Source of the DNA: Parasphingorhabdus litoris DSM 22379 | GTDB lineage: Bacteria; Pseudomonadota; Alphaproteobacteria; Sphingomonadales; Sphingomonadaceae | Direction: 5' to 3' | Assembly (NCBI RefSeq): GCF_020906275.1 | Contig: NZ_CP086727.1 | Coordinates: 372,001-436,000, forward strand | Length of the DNA stretch: 64,000 nt | Shown here: piece after piece, positions 55,790-64,000 of the stretch | Position numbering within the stretch: position 1 is the first letter of the stretch | Layout: each line of letters starts with the position of its first letter | Position numbers and translations under genes: made by a program | The notes under the pieces: model-generated | The model's database searches: none | Told to the model about the DNA's origin: nothing | The model's input: only the letters and a program-made list of their open reading frames with translations

Positions 55790-56560
55790 ATGGACATTCC
55801 CTTCTCACTAGCGGGCCGGACCGCGCTGATCGCCGGAGCATCTTCGGGGCTGGGTGCCCATTTTGCGGAACTGTTCGGCGCGGCCGGGGCCAATGTCGTG
55901 CTGGGTGCGCGGCGTACAGATCGCACGGCAGAAGTAGCGGAAAAAATAGTCGTGGCAGGCGGCAATGCGCTGGCTGTACCGCTGGATGTCACCGATGAAG
56001 CATCGGTTGTCGCGGCCTATGATGCCGCCGAAGCAGAATTTGGGGTTGTCGACACGATTATCGCCAATGCCGGTGTTAGTGCCGCAGGGCGGTCGACCGA
56101 TGTGTCTTTGGACCGTTTGCAGGTTCTTGTCGGCACGAATTTTACTGGTGTCTATCTGGTTGCCCGGGAAGGGGCTAAACGGCTCATTGCCAATGACAGC
56201 CGGACCAAGGAAAATGGCCGGATCACGATCATCGGGTCGATCACATCACGGCTGACAGGAGAGGGCGATAGCGCCTATGCCGCGAGCAAGGCGGGTGTGA
56301 CCCATCTGGGCCGGAATCTTGCGCGTGAATGGGTGCGGCAAGGCGTGAATGTGAACACCATCCATCCCGGCTATATCGCGACGGAGATTCAGGGTGATTG
56401 GTATCAGACCGAAGGCGGTCAGAAACAAATCGCGGGTTTCCATCGGCGGCGTCTGCAGGACATGGCGTCGCTTGATGCGATGATGCTCTATTTCTCATCC
56501 GATGCCTCACAGTCTGTGACCGGTTCGGACATGGTTGTGGATGACGGCCAATCTCTTTGA
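55790..56560 (+). CDS. Short-chain dehydrogenase/reductase
   Basis: A 256-residue SDR. GASSGLGAHFAELF is the cofactor loop, IANAG the NNAG-type motif, IIGSITS the catalytic Ser region, YAASKAG the Tyr-x3-Lys, and IHPGYIATEI the substrate lid. AGAGGACA precedes the ATG. Divergent from the SDR at 55689 and convergent with xdhC. Typical of reductases for 3-hydroxyacyl or alcohol substrates. Confidence 0.93.
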   Translation: MDIPFSLAGRTALIAGASSGLGAHFAELFGAAGANVVLGARRTDRTAEVAEKIVVAGGNALAVPLDVTDEASVVAAYDAAEAEFGVVDTIIANAGVSAAGRSTDVSLDRLQVLVGTNFTGVYLVAREGAKRLIANDSRTKENGRITIIGSITSRLTGEGDSAYAASKAGVTHLGRNLAREWVRQGVNVNTIHPGYIATEIQGDWYQTEGGQKQIAGFHRRRLQDMASLDAMMLYFSSDASQSVTGSDMVVDDGQSL

Positions 56561-56568
56561 GGCATTCG

Positions 56569-57531
56569 CTATAGTGCGATAGTACCATGGGTGCGGCTGA
56601 ACCGGCTGTGATAGGTTTCGATAATTTCTGTCAGTGTGGATAGCGCGAGTGTCGCCGGATCGCGCGTGGATGGGATGATGCCTATTGGTGCTTTCATGCG
56701 TTTGATGTCTTCGTCGCTGACGCCAATGGCGTTGAGCAAAGCCTTGCGCATGTCGTGGGTTTTGAAACTGCCCATGGCGCCGATGTAAAAGGCCGGGGAT
56801 GCCAGCGCCTGTTTCATCAGCTCGGCTTCCCAATCATGATCGTGGAAATAGAAGATGCAGGCGGTCCATGGATCAGCCTGATAGAGATCGGTCGCCGCCG
56901 GTGTCTTGAGCAGGCTAGCGGTTCCGCCTTGTCCGGTGACACGCGCCACGATGTCGGCATCAGGAGTCAATATTTCGCAGTCGAGGCCATAGGATGCCGT
57001 GAGATTGGCGAGATTCTCCACCACTGCGCCATGGCCAAGGATCACGATTTTCGCAGGAGGGACATGATTGACATGAACCCATGATCCTGCGCTGATAACA
57101 GCTTGATCCTGTTCGGCTGGCGTACAGCTTAGCGCGCCCGTCTCGCGATCCATGCTGATCGTGAAGGGCTGTCTTTCCATGACTGCATCATATAGTTCTG
57201 CTGCAACGCGCGCATCGGGCAAAGGCGTAAATAGCAAATCAATGCCGCCACCGCAGGGAAGGCGAATGTCGAGATAGGGCGATCCGGCGCCAAAGCGGAC
57301 TTTGCGCGGGGCACCTTCGCTGATGCAATCCACCGCCTCCGCGATGACCGCAGTTTCAATGCAACCACCGGAAAAGGAACCTGCTGCGCTGCCATCCGTA
57401 GCGACCGCCATATGCGCCCCGGGATTGCGGGTGGAGGCGCCAGTGACCGCCGTCAATGTCACGAGAGCACAGTCCAGACCGGCCTCGGTCTTGTCTTTCA
57501 GAAACTGGAATATCGGAAATATATTGTTCAA
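56569..57531 (-). CDS. xdhC: XdhC family protein
   Basis: A 320-residue member of the XdhC/CoxI family, which helps insert sulfurated molybdenum cofactor into xanthine-dehydrogenase-type enzymes. N-terminal CoxI part with TGASTRNPGAHMAVATDGSAAGSFSGGCIE, then a Rossmann-like C-terminal half (IVILGHGAVVENLANL, FYIGAMGSFKTH). The first codon is TTG at 57531. No molybdenum enzyme gene is adjacent; the nearest candidates are the ior-type genes 14 kb away. Confidence 0.88.
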   Translation of the reverse strand: MNNIFPIFQFLKDKTEAGLDCALVTLTAVTGASTRNPGAHMAVATDGSAAGSFSGGCIETAVIAEAVDCISEGAPRKVRFGAGSPYLDIRLPCGGGIDLLFTPLPDARVAAELYDAVMERQPFTISMDRETGALSCTPAEQDQAVISAGSWVHVNHVPPAKIVILGHGAVVENLANLTASYGLDCEILTPDADIVARVTGQGGTASLLKTPAATDLYQADPWTACIFYFHDHDWEAELMKQALASPAFYIGAMGSFKTHDMRKALLNAIGVSDEDIKRMKAPIGIIPSTRDPATLALSTLTEIIETYHSRFSRTHGTIAL

Positions 57532-57595
57532 GCGCGCCGCAATCTATTGTTTCAAAGATGCTAGCGCAGTTTGGATGATGCCTGCAATGTTTCGT

Positions 57596-58369
57596 TTAGC
57601 GCCCGCCGGTGACGAACAGGCACTGGCCGGTCACCCAGCTGGCAGCCGGAGAGGCCATATAGATTACGGCTGCGGCAATATCTTCCTCCGTGCCATAGCG
57701 TTGCAGAGGGATGCCGATATGCTTGAGCAGTTTCTCGCGGTCATCCTCGGACTTTATCCCCATGGATTCATCAAAATTCTCGGTCGGGATCGGGCCAGGC
57801 GCCACCGCATTGACGCGGATTTTCGGCGCGAGTTCAAGCGACAAAGTACTGGTCAGGCTATTCACGGCCGCTTTGGATGCGCCATAGGGGCCGTTTTTAA
57901 TCTGCCCGCCAAAGGAGGTGCGGGATGAGGTGTTGATAATCACGCCGCCATCATCCTTCATATGTTTCGCGGCAACGACAGCGCCCATCCAGACGCTTTT
58001 GAGATTGAGATCAATTTGCGCGTCCCAATTGGCTTCCGGCGTTTTGGTCAGATAGCGCGGCGTGCCATCGGGCAATCCGCCAGCATTGCTGACCCAGATG
58101 CTGAGCTTGCCGAGTTCTGCAACCGTGCGTTCTGCCAGATGTTCGAGCGCCGCCATATCGGTGACATCAGTGGCGACCGTAATTGCGCGGCGGCCGAGTG
58201 CGCGGATTTCTTCTGCGACGGCTTCAAGATCGCCGGCAGTGCGGGCGGCGAGCGCCACGTCTGCACCGGCTTCTGCCAGACCCAAGGCGATCGCGCGCCC
58301 AATACCTTTGCCCGCGCCAGTGACGACCGCGACGTCGCCTTCCAGTTTGAAATTGTCCAAAATGCTCAT
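57596..58369 (-). CDS. Short-chain dehydrogenase/reductase
   Basis: A 257-residue SDR: VVTGAGKGIGRAIALGL for NAD(P), WVSNAGG, INTSSRTSFGG with the catalytic Ser, YGASKAAVNSLT as the Tyr/Lys pair, and VNAVAPGPIPTENF. ATG at 58369; longer readings from 58498 have a basic, non-conserved start. It lies between xdhC and hyuB on the same strand, so it is probably part of the Hyu catabolic unit. Substrate unknown. Confidence 0.93.
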   Translation of the reverse strand: MSILDNFKLEGDVAVVTGAGKGIGRAIALGLAEAGADVALAARTAGDLEAVAEEIRALGRRAITVATDVTDMAALEHLAERTVAELGKLSIWVSNAGGLPDGTPRYLTKTPEANWDAQIDLNLKSVWMGAVVAAKHMKDDGGVIINTSSRTSFGGQIKNGPYGASKAAVNSLTSTLSLELAPKIRVNAVAPGPIPTENFDESMGIKSEDDREKLLKHIGIPLQRYGTEEDIAAAVIYMASPAASWVTGQCLFVTGGR

Positions 58370-58440
58370 GTGCAAAGCTCTCCCTTGCCGCCGTGATGAT
58401 CGGCGGCAAGGGGGAAGTCCACTAACAGAAGCATTGGTTG

Positions 58441-60306
58441 TTAGGCAGCGGCATGTCCCGGTTGCACGGGCGCTGGCAGGCCGGTTTCTTCGACACAATT
58501 GGCCCGCAATGTATCGATATCGGGTCCGAAGTTGAACGGACTGTCGGTTTCGGTGATCCGGCTTGCCATATCAGCGCGTAACCTTTCCGTGGCAGCAGCG
58601 TCAACTTTCCCGTCATCCGCGATGACCACGCCATATTCGCGCGCGCCATCGACCGTGACCAGACCTTGGCGGATTTCCAGGGCTACCAGCTCGGGATCGC
58701 GTTCCAGTGGGCTCCCCCAACCGCCACCGCCCCAGGTGATGAAGTGCAACTGATCACCCTCTTCCACGGTGACTTCCTCAACTTTGTTCCCGATGATGGT
58801 GCTGCTGCCATCCTCTTTCTCCAGAATTTTCCGCGCCCGCTTGCCCGGCTCACCACCATTCACACCCCATGGCGGCACGAACCAGCGGTCATCATGGATG
58901 GAAATCGTACCAGCAGCGAGGAAACGATAGCTCAGATAGATACCGTTGCCGCCGCGATGCAGTCCCGCACCACCGCTATCCGGCGCCGTCTCATAGCGCT
59001 CGATCCGCAGCGGGAAGTAGCGCTCAAGAAACTCATTCGGTACATTGGTAAAGCCGGGCCATAACGAATGACCATCCGGTCCATCACCCAGCGGCCGTCC
59101 CGGTATACCGCCAAAACCAATCTGAAAGAGCTGAAACCAGTCACCTTTCTTGTCATTGCCGGAATAGAACAGATGAGGCGAGGATGAGAATCCTGCGGCA
59201 TTGAGGAATTCCGGCGTCTTCTGGCCCAGTAACCCGCCCAAGATGTCGAAAATCCGCCCTAACGCATGGGTACGACCCGATAATGCTGCCGGGAATTTCG
59301 GCTTGAGTAGAGAGCCTTCTGGAATCCTTACATCAATGAGATCATAAAACCCGTCATTGAACAGGATTTGCGGGTCGAAAACCATGATCATGTAGATGCC
59401 AAAGAACATCTTGAACATATTCTCGTTCAGGAAGAAGTTAATGGAAGCGCCACTTTGTGGATCGGTCCCCTCAAAATCGAGGATAACCTTGTCGCCGTCC
59501 CGCCACATCGTGCACTTTATCTTGTAGGGACCGGCACCAATGCCATCGTCACAAATATAATCTTCAAAGCTCACCGGCTCTTCACCAATCGCCTGACCAA
59601 TCAACGTTTTCATCGCGCGATGATTGCGGGCGAGCAGTTCCTGCGTTGCTGAAACATAGACATCATCGCCGAACCGTTCTGCCATCTCTATGACCCGGCG
59701 GGCGGCTACGCGGCAGGATGCGATAATCGCGTTGATATCCGCCTGGCACCAGTCTGGCTTGCGTGTCTGGTGCATGACGAGCTTCATCAGGTCTTCGTTA
59801 TATTCGCCCTTTTTCCAGATTTTTACCGGCGGAATCCGGACGCCTTCTTCAAAAATGGACTTCGCATCAATCGGCATCGAACCGACGACCTTGCCGCCAA
59901 TGTCAGACTGATGGCCAAACATTGCGGTATAGGCAATCAACCGGCCATCCTTGAATATCGGCAGCAATATAAGCCAGTCGTTATTGTGGCTGACCGCGCC
60001 TTCGCAGCTATAGGGATCGGACAGGAAAATCATGTCACCATCTTCGAGCGTCCCATCAAACTGTTCCAGGAAACCACCGATGAAACTGCCGAATTGGCCG
60101 ACAATCATCTTGCCGGTGTGATCGGCAATGAGCGGAAACGCATCGCCCTGTTCCCTGATGCCAGGAGACATCGCCGTGCGAACCAGTGTCGCGTCCATTT
60201 CAATGCGCGCATTACGCAGGGCGTTTTCGATAATGTCGAGTGTAACCGGATCAATGTCGATTTTCTCAAACGGCGTGTCATTGGTTTCAATGATTGTTGC
60301 AGGCAT
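58441..60306 (-). CDS. hyuB: Hydantoinase B / oxoprolinase family protein
   Basis: A 621-residue HyuB-family subunit. FEKIDIDPVTLDIIENALRN at the start and FGHQSDIGGKVVGSMP, VILDFEGTDPQSGASINFF, GGAGLHRGGNGIYLSYRFL and FITWGGGGWGSPLERDPE are family blocks. HyuA/HyuB enzymes use ATP to open rings (hydantoin, oxoproline) or to carboxylate ketones (acetone/acetophenone carboxylases). GGAGGGA lies before the ATG at 60306. It follows hyuA by one base. Confidence 0.93.
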   Translation of the reverse strand: MPATIIETNDTPFEKIDIDPVTLDIIENALRNARIEMDATLVRTAMSPGIREQGDAFPLIADHTGKMIVGQFGSFIGGFLEQFDGTLEDGDMIFLSDPYSCEGAVSHNNDWLILLPIFKDGRLIAYTAMFGHQSDIGGKVVGSMPIDAKSIFEEGVRIPPVKIWKKGEYNEDLMKLVMHQTRKPDWCQADINAIIASCRVAARRVIEMAERFGDDVYVSATQELLARNHRAMKTLIGQAIGEEPVSFEDYICDDGIGAGPYKIKCTMWRDGDKVILDFEGTDPQSGASINFFLNENMFKMFFGIYMIMVFDPQILFNDGFYDLIDVRIPEGSLLKPKFPAALSGRTHALGRIFDILGGLLGQKTPEFLNAAGFSSSPHLFYSGNDKKGDWFQLFQIGFGGIPGRPLGDGPDGHSLWPGFTNVPNEFLERYFPLRIERYETAPDSGGAGLHRGGNGIYLSYRFLAAGTISIHDDRWFVPPWGVNGGEPGKRARKILEKEDGSSTIIGNKVEEVTVEEGDQLHFITWGGGGWGSPLERDPELVALEIRQGLVTVDGAREYGVVIADDGKVDAAATERLRADMASRITETDSPFNFGPDIDTLRANCVEETGLPAPVQPGHAAA

Positions 60307-60307
60307 T

Positions 60308-62365
60308 TTATTGTCCCTCCGCCAGATTGATAAGGATATTGCCGACTGCATCCACTTCGCCGATACAGCCTGTTTCGATCAGGGTCGTCGAGTCCATCTC
60401 CACCACGATCGCCGGCCCAGTTATGACATCACCCTGTTTGAGTTTGGCACGATCGTAAATCGCCCCATCCTGTTCTGCGCCATCCATCCACAATTTATGA
60501 TCGCGGATTTTGGCATCCGATGGGTCGCCATTACCCTTTGGTAACTCGGCGGCTGGTAAATTGAGTGATTGCCCCAGAGCCACGGCGCGCAGGTTCACAA
60601 TCTCATGCGGTGTATCCATGTTGAAGGTGAAGAGGCGGTGATGCTCTTCATCAAAGCGGGCCAATATGCCCTCAATCCCATCGCGATCCAGCACTTCCGG
60701 TGTGATAGTCAATGGCACCTCAAAAGCCTGTCCGGCATAGCGGACATCGACTTCGAATTCGCTGGTAATGTCTGCTTCCGCTACGCCATCAGATAGCAAT
60801 TCCGCACGGGTTTGATCGGCCATTTCCTTCAGGATCGCGATCAGCTCGGATGCGTCCGTTGTGGTTGCAAGGCGAGAGAAAGAGCGCGCCGTTTCTGTGC
60901 GCATCCGCGTTGTCGCATCGCCCAAGGCACACAGCACACCGGGAGATACCGGTGATACTGCTGGCCAACTGCCCATCAGCTTGGCAACCGCGTTAACGTG
61001 CAGCGGCCCTGCTCCGCCAAAACCCATTAGGGCAAAGTGGCGCGGATCATAGCCTTGTTGGACAGAGATCATCCGCAGCGCGCCGAACATATTCTCATTC
61101 ACAATATCAATAATACCGCGCGCCGCCGCCATCAGGTCAATACCAAGCGCATCGGCGATTTTTTGAACCGACTTTTTGGCACCCTCACGGTCCAGTTGGA
61201 AAGAGCCACCGAGCAGGTTTTCGGGTAGATAACCAAGTACAACATTGGCGTCGGTAACCGTTGGCTCTTCACCGCCCTTGCCATAGGCAACCGGTCCCGG
61301 CACCGCGCCAGCCGATTGCGGACCGACGCGCAAAGCGCCGGTTAATTCCGGCACATAGGCAATCGAACCGCCGCCAGCGCCGACTGTTTTTACGTCCAGC
61401 GAAGAAGCGCGTACAGACAAATGGCCGACCTCGGTTGTCCGAACCCGGCGCGGTTCCAGATTTTCGATAAGCGCCACGTCGGTCGAGGTCCCCCCGACAT
61501 CAAGTGTCAGGATGTTTTTCAAGCCTGCATTTTTCGCAACCCAGACCGCGCCGGTTACGCCGCCAGCTGGACCGGACATCAGAATATTGACCGGATGCTC
61601 TTCCGCCTTTTGCGAAGACATCAGGCCGCCGTCTGATCGCAACAGTGAAAAGCGACCCGCCATTCCTGCATCAGCCAGCTTGGACCGCAGGTTGGATACA
61701 TAATGACCGACAACTGGCCGAACCGCCGCATTGGCAACCGTGGTCAGCGTGCGCTCATATTCCTGCATTTCAGGCAGCACTTCGTGGCTTAACGAATAGG
61801 GTATCTCCGGCATTTCAGCCGCGACCATTTCGCCGATCCGACTTTCATGCGCACCATTAGTATATGCGTTCATCAGGGAAACTGTGACCGCCTCGACGCC
61901 TTGGTTTTTCAGATGGGTGATGGCTTCGGAAACGCTGCTCTCATCCAATGGCCGCACTTCGTTGCCATCGGCATCCATGCGTTCCTTTACGGTGACGGTG
62001 TTCTCCAGCGCCGCCAAGGGTTGCGGTTTTGGCCAGATAATCCAGGCTGCCAGACCGCCGGGTACAAAACTCCGAGCGATCTGCATGATATCGCGATAGC
62101 CCTCGGTGGTGATCAGGCCAACTTTCGCGCCTTTGCCTTCCAGCACCGCGTTGGTGGCGACGGTTGTACCGTGTAGAAAATATTCAATCTCGCTGGCTTG
62201 CACATCGGCATCGGCGCAAATCGCGTTCACACCGTTCAAAATACCTTCAGAACTATCATGGGGCGTAGACGGCGTTTTGGTGCGCCAGAATTGTCCGGAT
62301 TGATCGTTGAACAGCAATAGATCGGTAAAGGTTCCCCCGACATCAACGCCTAGTCGATACCCCAT
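60308..62365 (-). CDS. hyuA: Hydantoinase A / oxoprolinase family protein
   Basis: A 685-residue ATP-dependent subunit. The N-terminal GVDVGGTFTDLLLFN and later ILTLDVGGTSTDVALIE are the two phosphate loops of an actin-like ATPase fold; HGTTVATNAVLE matches HyuA. Together with HyuB it forms the core of hydantoinase, oxoprolinase or ketone carboxylase; a third small subunit, usual in carboxylases, is not seen. ATG at 62365 lies 10 bases after GAGAGAG. In an operon with an HMG-CoA-lyase-like gene. Confidence 0.93.
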   Translation of the reverse strand: MGYRLGVDVGGTFTDLLLFNDQSGQFWRTKTPSTPHDSSEGILNGVNAICADADVQASEIEYFLHGTTVATNAVLEGKGAKVGLITTEGYRDIMQIARSFVPGGLAAWIIWPKPQPLAALENTVTVKERMDADGNEVRPLDESSVSEAITHLKNQGVEAVTVSLMNAYTNGAHESRIGEMVAAEMPEIPYSLSHEVLPEMQEYERTLTTVANAAVRPVVGHYVSNLRSKLADAGMAGRFSLLRSDGGLMSSQKAEEHPVNILMSGPAGGVTGAVWVAKNAGLKNILTLDVGGTSTDVALIENLEPRRVRTTEVGHLSVRASSLDVKTVGAGGGSIAYVPELTGALRVGPQSAGAVPGPVAYGKGGEEPTVTDANVVLGYLPENLLGGSFQLDREGAKKSVQKIADALGIDLMAAARGIIDIVNENMFGALRMISVQQGYDPRHFALMGFGGAGPLHVNAVAKLMGSWPAVSPVSPGVLCALGDATTRMRTETARSFSRLATTTDASELIAILKEMADQTRAELLSDGVAEADITSEFEVDVRYAGQAFEVPLTITPEVLDRDGIEGILARFDEEHHRLFTFNMDTPHEIVNLRAVALGQSLNLPAAELPKGNGDPSDAKIRDHKLWMDGAEQDGAIYDRAKLKQGDVITGPAIVVEMDSTTLIETGCIGEVDAVGNILINLAEGQ

Positions 62366-62393
62366 ATTATTCTCTCTCTTATTATTTCTGCAT

Positions 62394-63314
62394 TCAGGCT
62401 TCGGCCCTTGCGACAAGCGATGGCAAAGGCCGTTTCATTATTGTTTCAAACCATTGGTTGGTGGCGATGGCCTTTCGTAGGTCAACACCGTGACGGATGG
62501 ACGAACGGTCAAGAAGGTTGATCAAATCCTCGGTTGCAATATTGCCCGTTGCATTAGGCGCGAAAGGACACCCCCCTAGACCGCCAAGGCTTGCGTCCAG
62601 TGTCGACACCCCAGAGCGCACTGCCGCCCAGGCATTCGCAATACCGGTATTGCGCGTGTCATGAAAATGGGCGCGCATCGTGATGTGGTCAGGCAGTATT
62701 TCGCGAAGACGTCCGAAAAGATCCTCAACCTGTCCCGGAACCCCGACACCGATCGTATCGGCGAGCGCTATTTCGAGCGGTTCTTCTTCGGCCATCTCGC
62801 TTGCGATGTTCAAAACAGTCTCAGGTGGGACGTGGCCTTCAAAGGGGCAACCAAAGGCAGCAGAGATAGTGACCTGTGCTTTCAGGCCTTCCGTTTTGGC
62901 AAAGCGGATCATCTCACGATTCTCTCTGATGCCTTGCTCGATGGTTTGGCCTTGATTCTTTTCGCCGAACGTATCGCTGGCAACGATCACGCAGCCCGCT
63001 TCGTCGATACCCCGTTTGCCGCCCTCTTTTGTTGCAAGTCCGCGTAGAACACCGCGTTTGTTGAGGCACAGCCCGATATACGACATGTCTTCGCGGTCGG
63101 GAAGATCAGCAATAACGGCCTCAGCGTCAGCCATTTGCGGGACGCGCTTGGGATGGACAAAGCTCGCCACCTCCATTCGCCGAATACCGGCATCGATCAT
63201 GCGGTTTATCAGGCCAAGCTTGTCACCGGTCGATATGATTTCCTGCTCGTTTTGTAACCCGTCGCGCGGGCCGACTTCAACGATATTGACTGATATGGGG
63301 TTTTCATGCGCCAT
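62394..63314 (-). CDS. HMG-CoA lyase family protein
   Basis: A 306-residue enzyme of the DRE-TIM metallolyase type. VEVGPRDGLQNE carries the catalytic Arg-Asp; HFHDTRNTGIANAW holds the metal-binding His pair; GGLGGCPFAPNATGN is the late Gly-Cys loop containing the catalytic Cys. The HDTRNTG variant differs from HDTYGQ of classical lyases, so the substrate may be another 3-hydroxy-3-methyl-acyl-CoA or a 3-hydroxy acid. Probably the first gene of hmgL-hyuA-hyuB-SDR-xdhC. The start at 63314 is chosen because further upstream the sequence is the operator region. Confidence 0.9.
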   Translation of the reverse strand: MAHENPISVNIVEVGPRDGLQNEQEIISTGDKLGLINRMIDAGIRRMEVASFVHPKRVPQMADAEAVIADLPDREDMSYIGLCLNKRGVLRGLATKEGGKRGIDEAGCVIVASDTFGEKNQGQTIEQGIRENREMIRFAKTEGLKAQVTISAAFGCPFEGHVPPETVLNIASEMAEEEPLEIALADTIGVGVPGQVEDLFGRLREILPDHITMRAHFHDTRNTGIANAWAAVRSGVSTLDASLGGLGGCPFAPNATGNIATEDLINLLDRSSIRHGVDLRKAIATNQWFETIMKRPLPSLVARAEA

Positions 63315-63318
63315 AGAA

Positions 63319-63330
63319 ATTGTATACAAT
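63319..63330. promoter_or_regulatory. Palindrome ATTGTATACAAT in the divergent promoter
   Basis: Perfect 12-bp palindrome between the HMG-CoA-lyase-like and CaiB-type genes. A second imperfect site CTTTGTATAGCAAAAG lies about 11 bases further (63341-63356). TTGTATACAA is typical of GntR/FadR-type operators, so a GntR-family repressor may control both directions. No GntR gene is in the window. Confidence 0.5.
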
Positions 63331-63377
63331 CTATATTTTCCTTTGTATAGCAAAAGGATCATGCAGGAGGTTTTTTA

Positions 63378-64000
63378 ATGGCGCAAGGGGCACTGACCGG
63401 ATTGCGATTGATTGAAATGGGTCAGCTGATCGCCGGCCCTTTTTGTGGCCAGCTAATGGGTGATCATGGTGCAGAAGTAATCAAAATAGAGCCACCAAAA
63501 GTGGGCGACGCTATGCGTAGCTGGGGGCAGGGCATACCTCTCTGGTTCTCGGTTGTAGGCCGCAACAAGAAGTCGATCACGCTCAATCTGCGAGAGAAAG
63601 AAGGCCAAGACATCGTCAAAAAATTAGTCGAGAAAAGCGACTTTCTGCTGGAAAATTTTCGCCCCGGCACGATGGAAAAATGGGGACTTGGCTATGATCA
63701 GTTGAGTGCGATTAACGAAGCGCTGATCATGATTCGCGTTTCTGGCTATGGTCAGACTGGACCGTACGCGTCGCGCGCTGGCTATGGTTCTATTGGTGAG
63801 GCAATGGGCGGCATGCGCTATATTGCAGGCGAGCCAGATCGCCCGCCGAGCCGTGCAGGCCTGTCGATCGGCGATTCGCTGGCGGCCACCTATGCCTGTC
63901 TCGGTGCGATGATGGCGCTGCACCATCGACATGCGACCGGCAAAGGGCAGGTTGTTGATTCGGCAATCTACGAAGCGGTGCTGGCCAATATGGAATCGAC
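63378..64000 (+). CDS. CaiB/BaiF CoA-transferase (class III), 5-prime part
   Basis: The open frame runs from ATG at 63378, after a perfect AGGAGG, to the right edge with no stop, 207 codons. LTGLRLIEMGQLIAGPFCGQLMGDHGAEVIKIEPPKVGD is the family N-terminus, and GLSIGDSLAA contains the conserved catalytic-type Asp. Transfers CoA between acids; divergent from the Hyu/lyase operon with a shared palindrome, suggesting it activates the acid that operon makes or cleaves. The C-terminal half is outside. Confidence 0.92.
   Translation, partial: MAQGALTGLRLIEMGQLIAGPFCGQLMGDHGAEVIKIEPPKVGDAMRSWGQGIPLWFSVVGRNKKSITLNLREKEGQDIVKKLVEKSDFLLENFRPGTMEKWGLGYDQLSAINEALIMIRVSGYGQTGPYASRAGYGSIGEAMGGMRYIAGEPDRPPSRAGLSIGDSLAATYACLGAMMALHHRHATGKGQVVDSAIYEAVLANMES

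Overview
The window looks like a chromosomal segment of a free-living alphaproteobacterium, most likely a sphingomonad (Sphingorhabdus/Parasphingorhabdus/Sphingopyxis-like). The grounds are the moderate GC judged by eye, the aroQ-accB and lnt-metK-trmB gene orders, a UrcA-family secreted protein, a fused ThiS-ThiG, an L21 protein with a Lys/Ala-rich tail, two PF10118 hydrolases, a Suv3-like helicase next to an Hsp15-type S4 protein, FdxA and CarD, a large Oar-like TonB-dependent receptor, and a catabolic block typical of that group. No tRNA, rRNA, insertion sequence, prophage or CRISPR array was recognised. The genus is an inference from gene content only.

Layout. 1-2.6 kb: start of accB (runs off the left edge), aroQ, the thiS-thiG fusion, then a gene-poor stretch with inverted repeats leading into a UrcA-family gene and a strong terminator. 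2.7-4.6 kb: a LytTR response regulator and its membrane histidine kinase. 4.8-13.3 kb: a conserved hypothetical gene, an exported S9 peptidase, a three-gene group of small envelope proteins with two paralogues, a PF10118 hydrolase divergent from a TetR regulator, and a sigma-54 activator. 13.2-19.9 kb: a VOC protein, an exported Cys-containing protein, lnt-metK-trmB, a second PF10118 hydrolase and a GNAT enzyme. 20-26 kb: rplU-rpmA with a clear terminator, two small lipoproteins, the hemB/GNAT/gamma-carbonic-anhydrase operon, and an M23 peptidase. 26-30.6 kb: Suv3-like helicase, Hsp15-like protein, fdxA, carD and two terminators. 30.6-34.1 kb: the Oar-like receptor.

34-50.5 kb holds four compact operons. 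The first is LOG / CNT nucleoside transporter / non-haem iron oxygenase / uridine kinase, apparently nucleoside import and salvage with an unexplained oxygenase. The second is a queuosine-precursor-type transporter overlapping a TraB/GumN-like lipoprotein gene. The third is a two-subunit molybdenum hydroxylase with cytochrome c and a MocA-like nucleotidyltransferase. The fourth is a translationally coupled DUF4129-DUF4350-MoxR-DUF58-SpoIIM-RDD membrane operon, with a divergent multi-pass membrane protein.

50.6-64 kb is a catabolic region: two acyl-CoA dehydrogenases, an MFS transporter, three short-chain dehydrogenases, XdhC, HyuB/HyuA, an HMG-CoA-lyase-like enzyme and a divergent CaiB-type CoA-transferase (runs off the right edge). 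A perfect palindrome sits between the last two. The first acyl-CoA dehydrogenase is broken by a perfect 31-bp tandem duplication that shifts the frame, the clearest anomaly in the window. The operons judged most worth following up as possibly undescribed systems are the nucleoside/oxygenase operon and the MoxR-DUF58 membrane operon.
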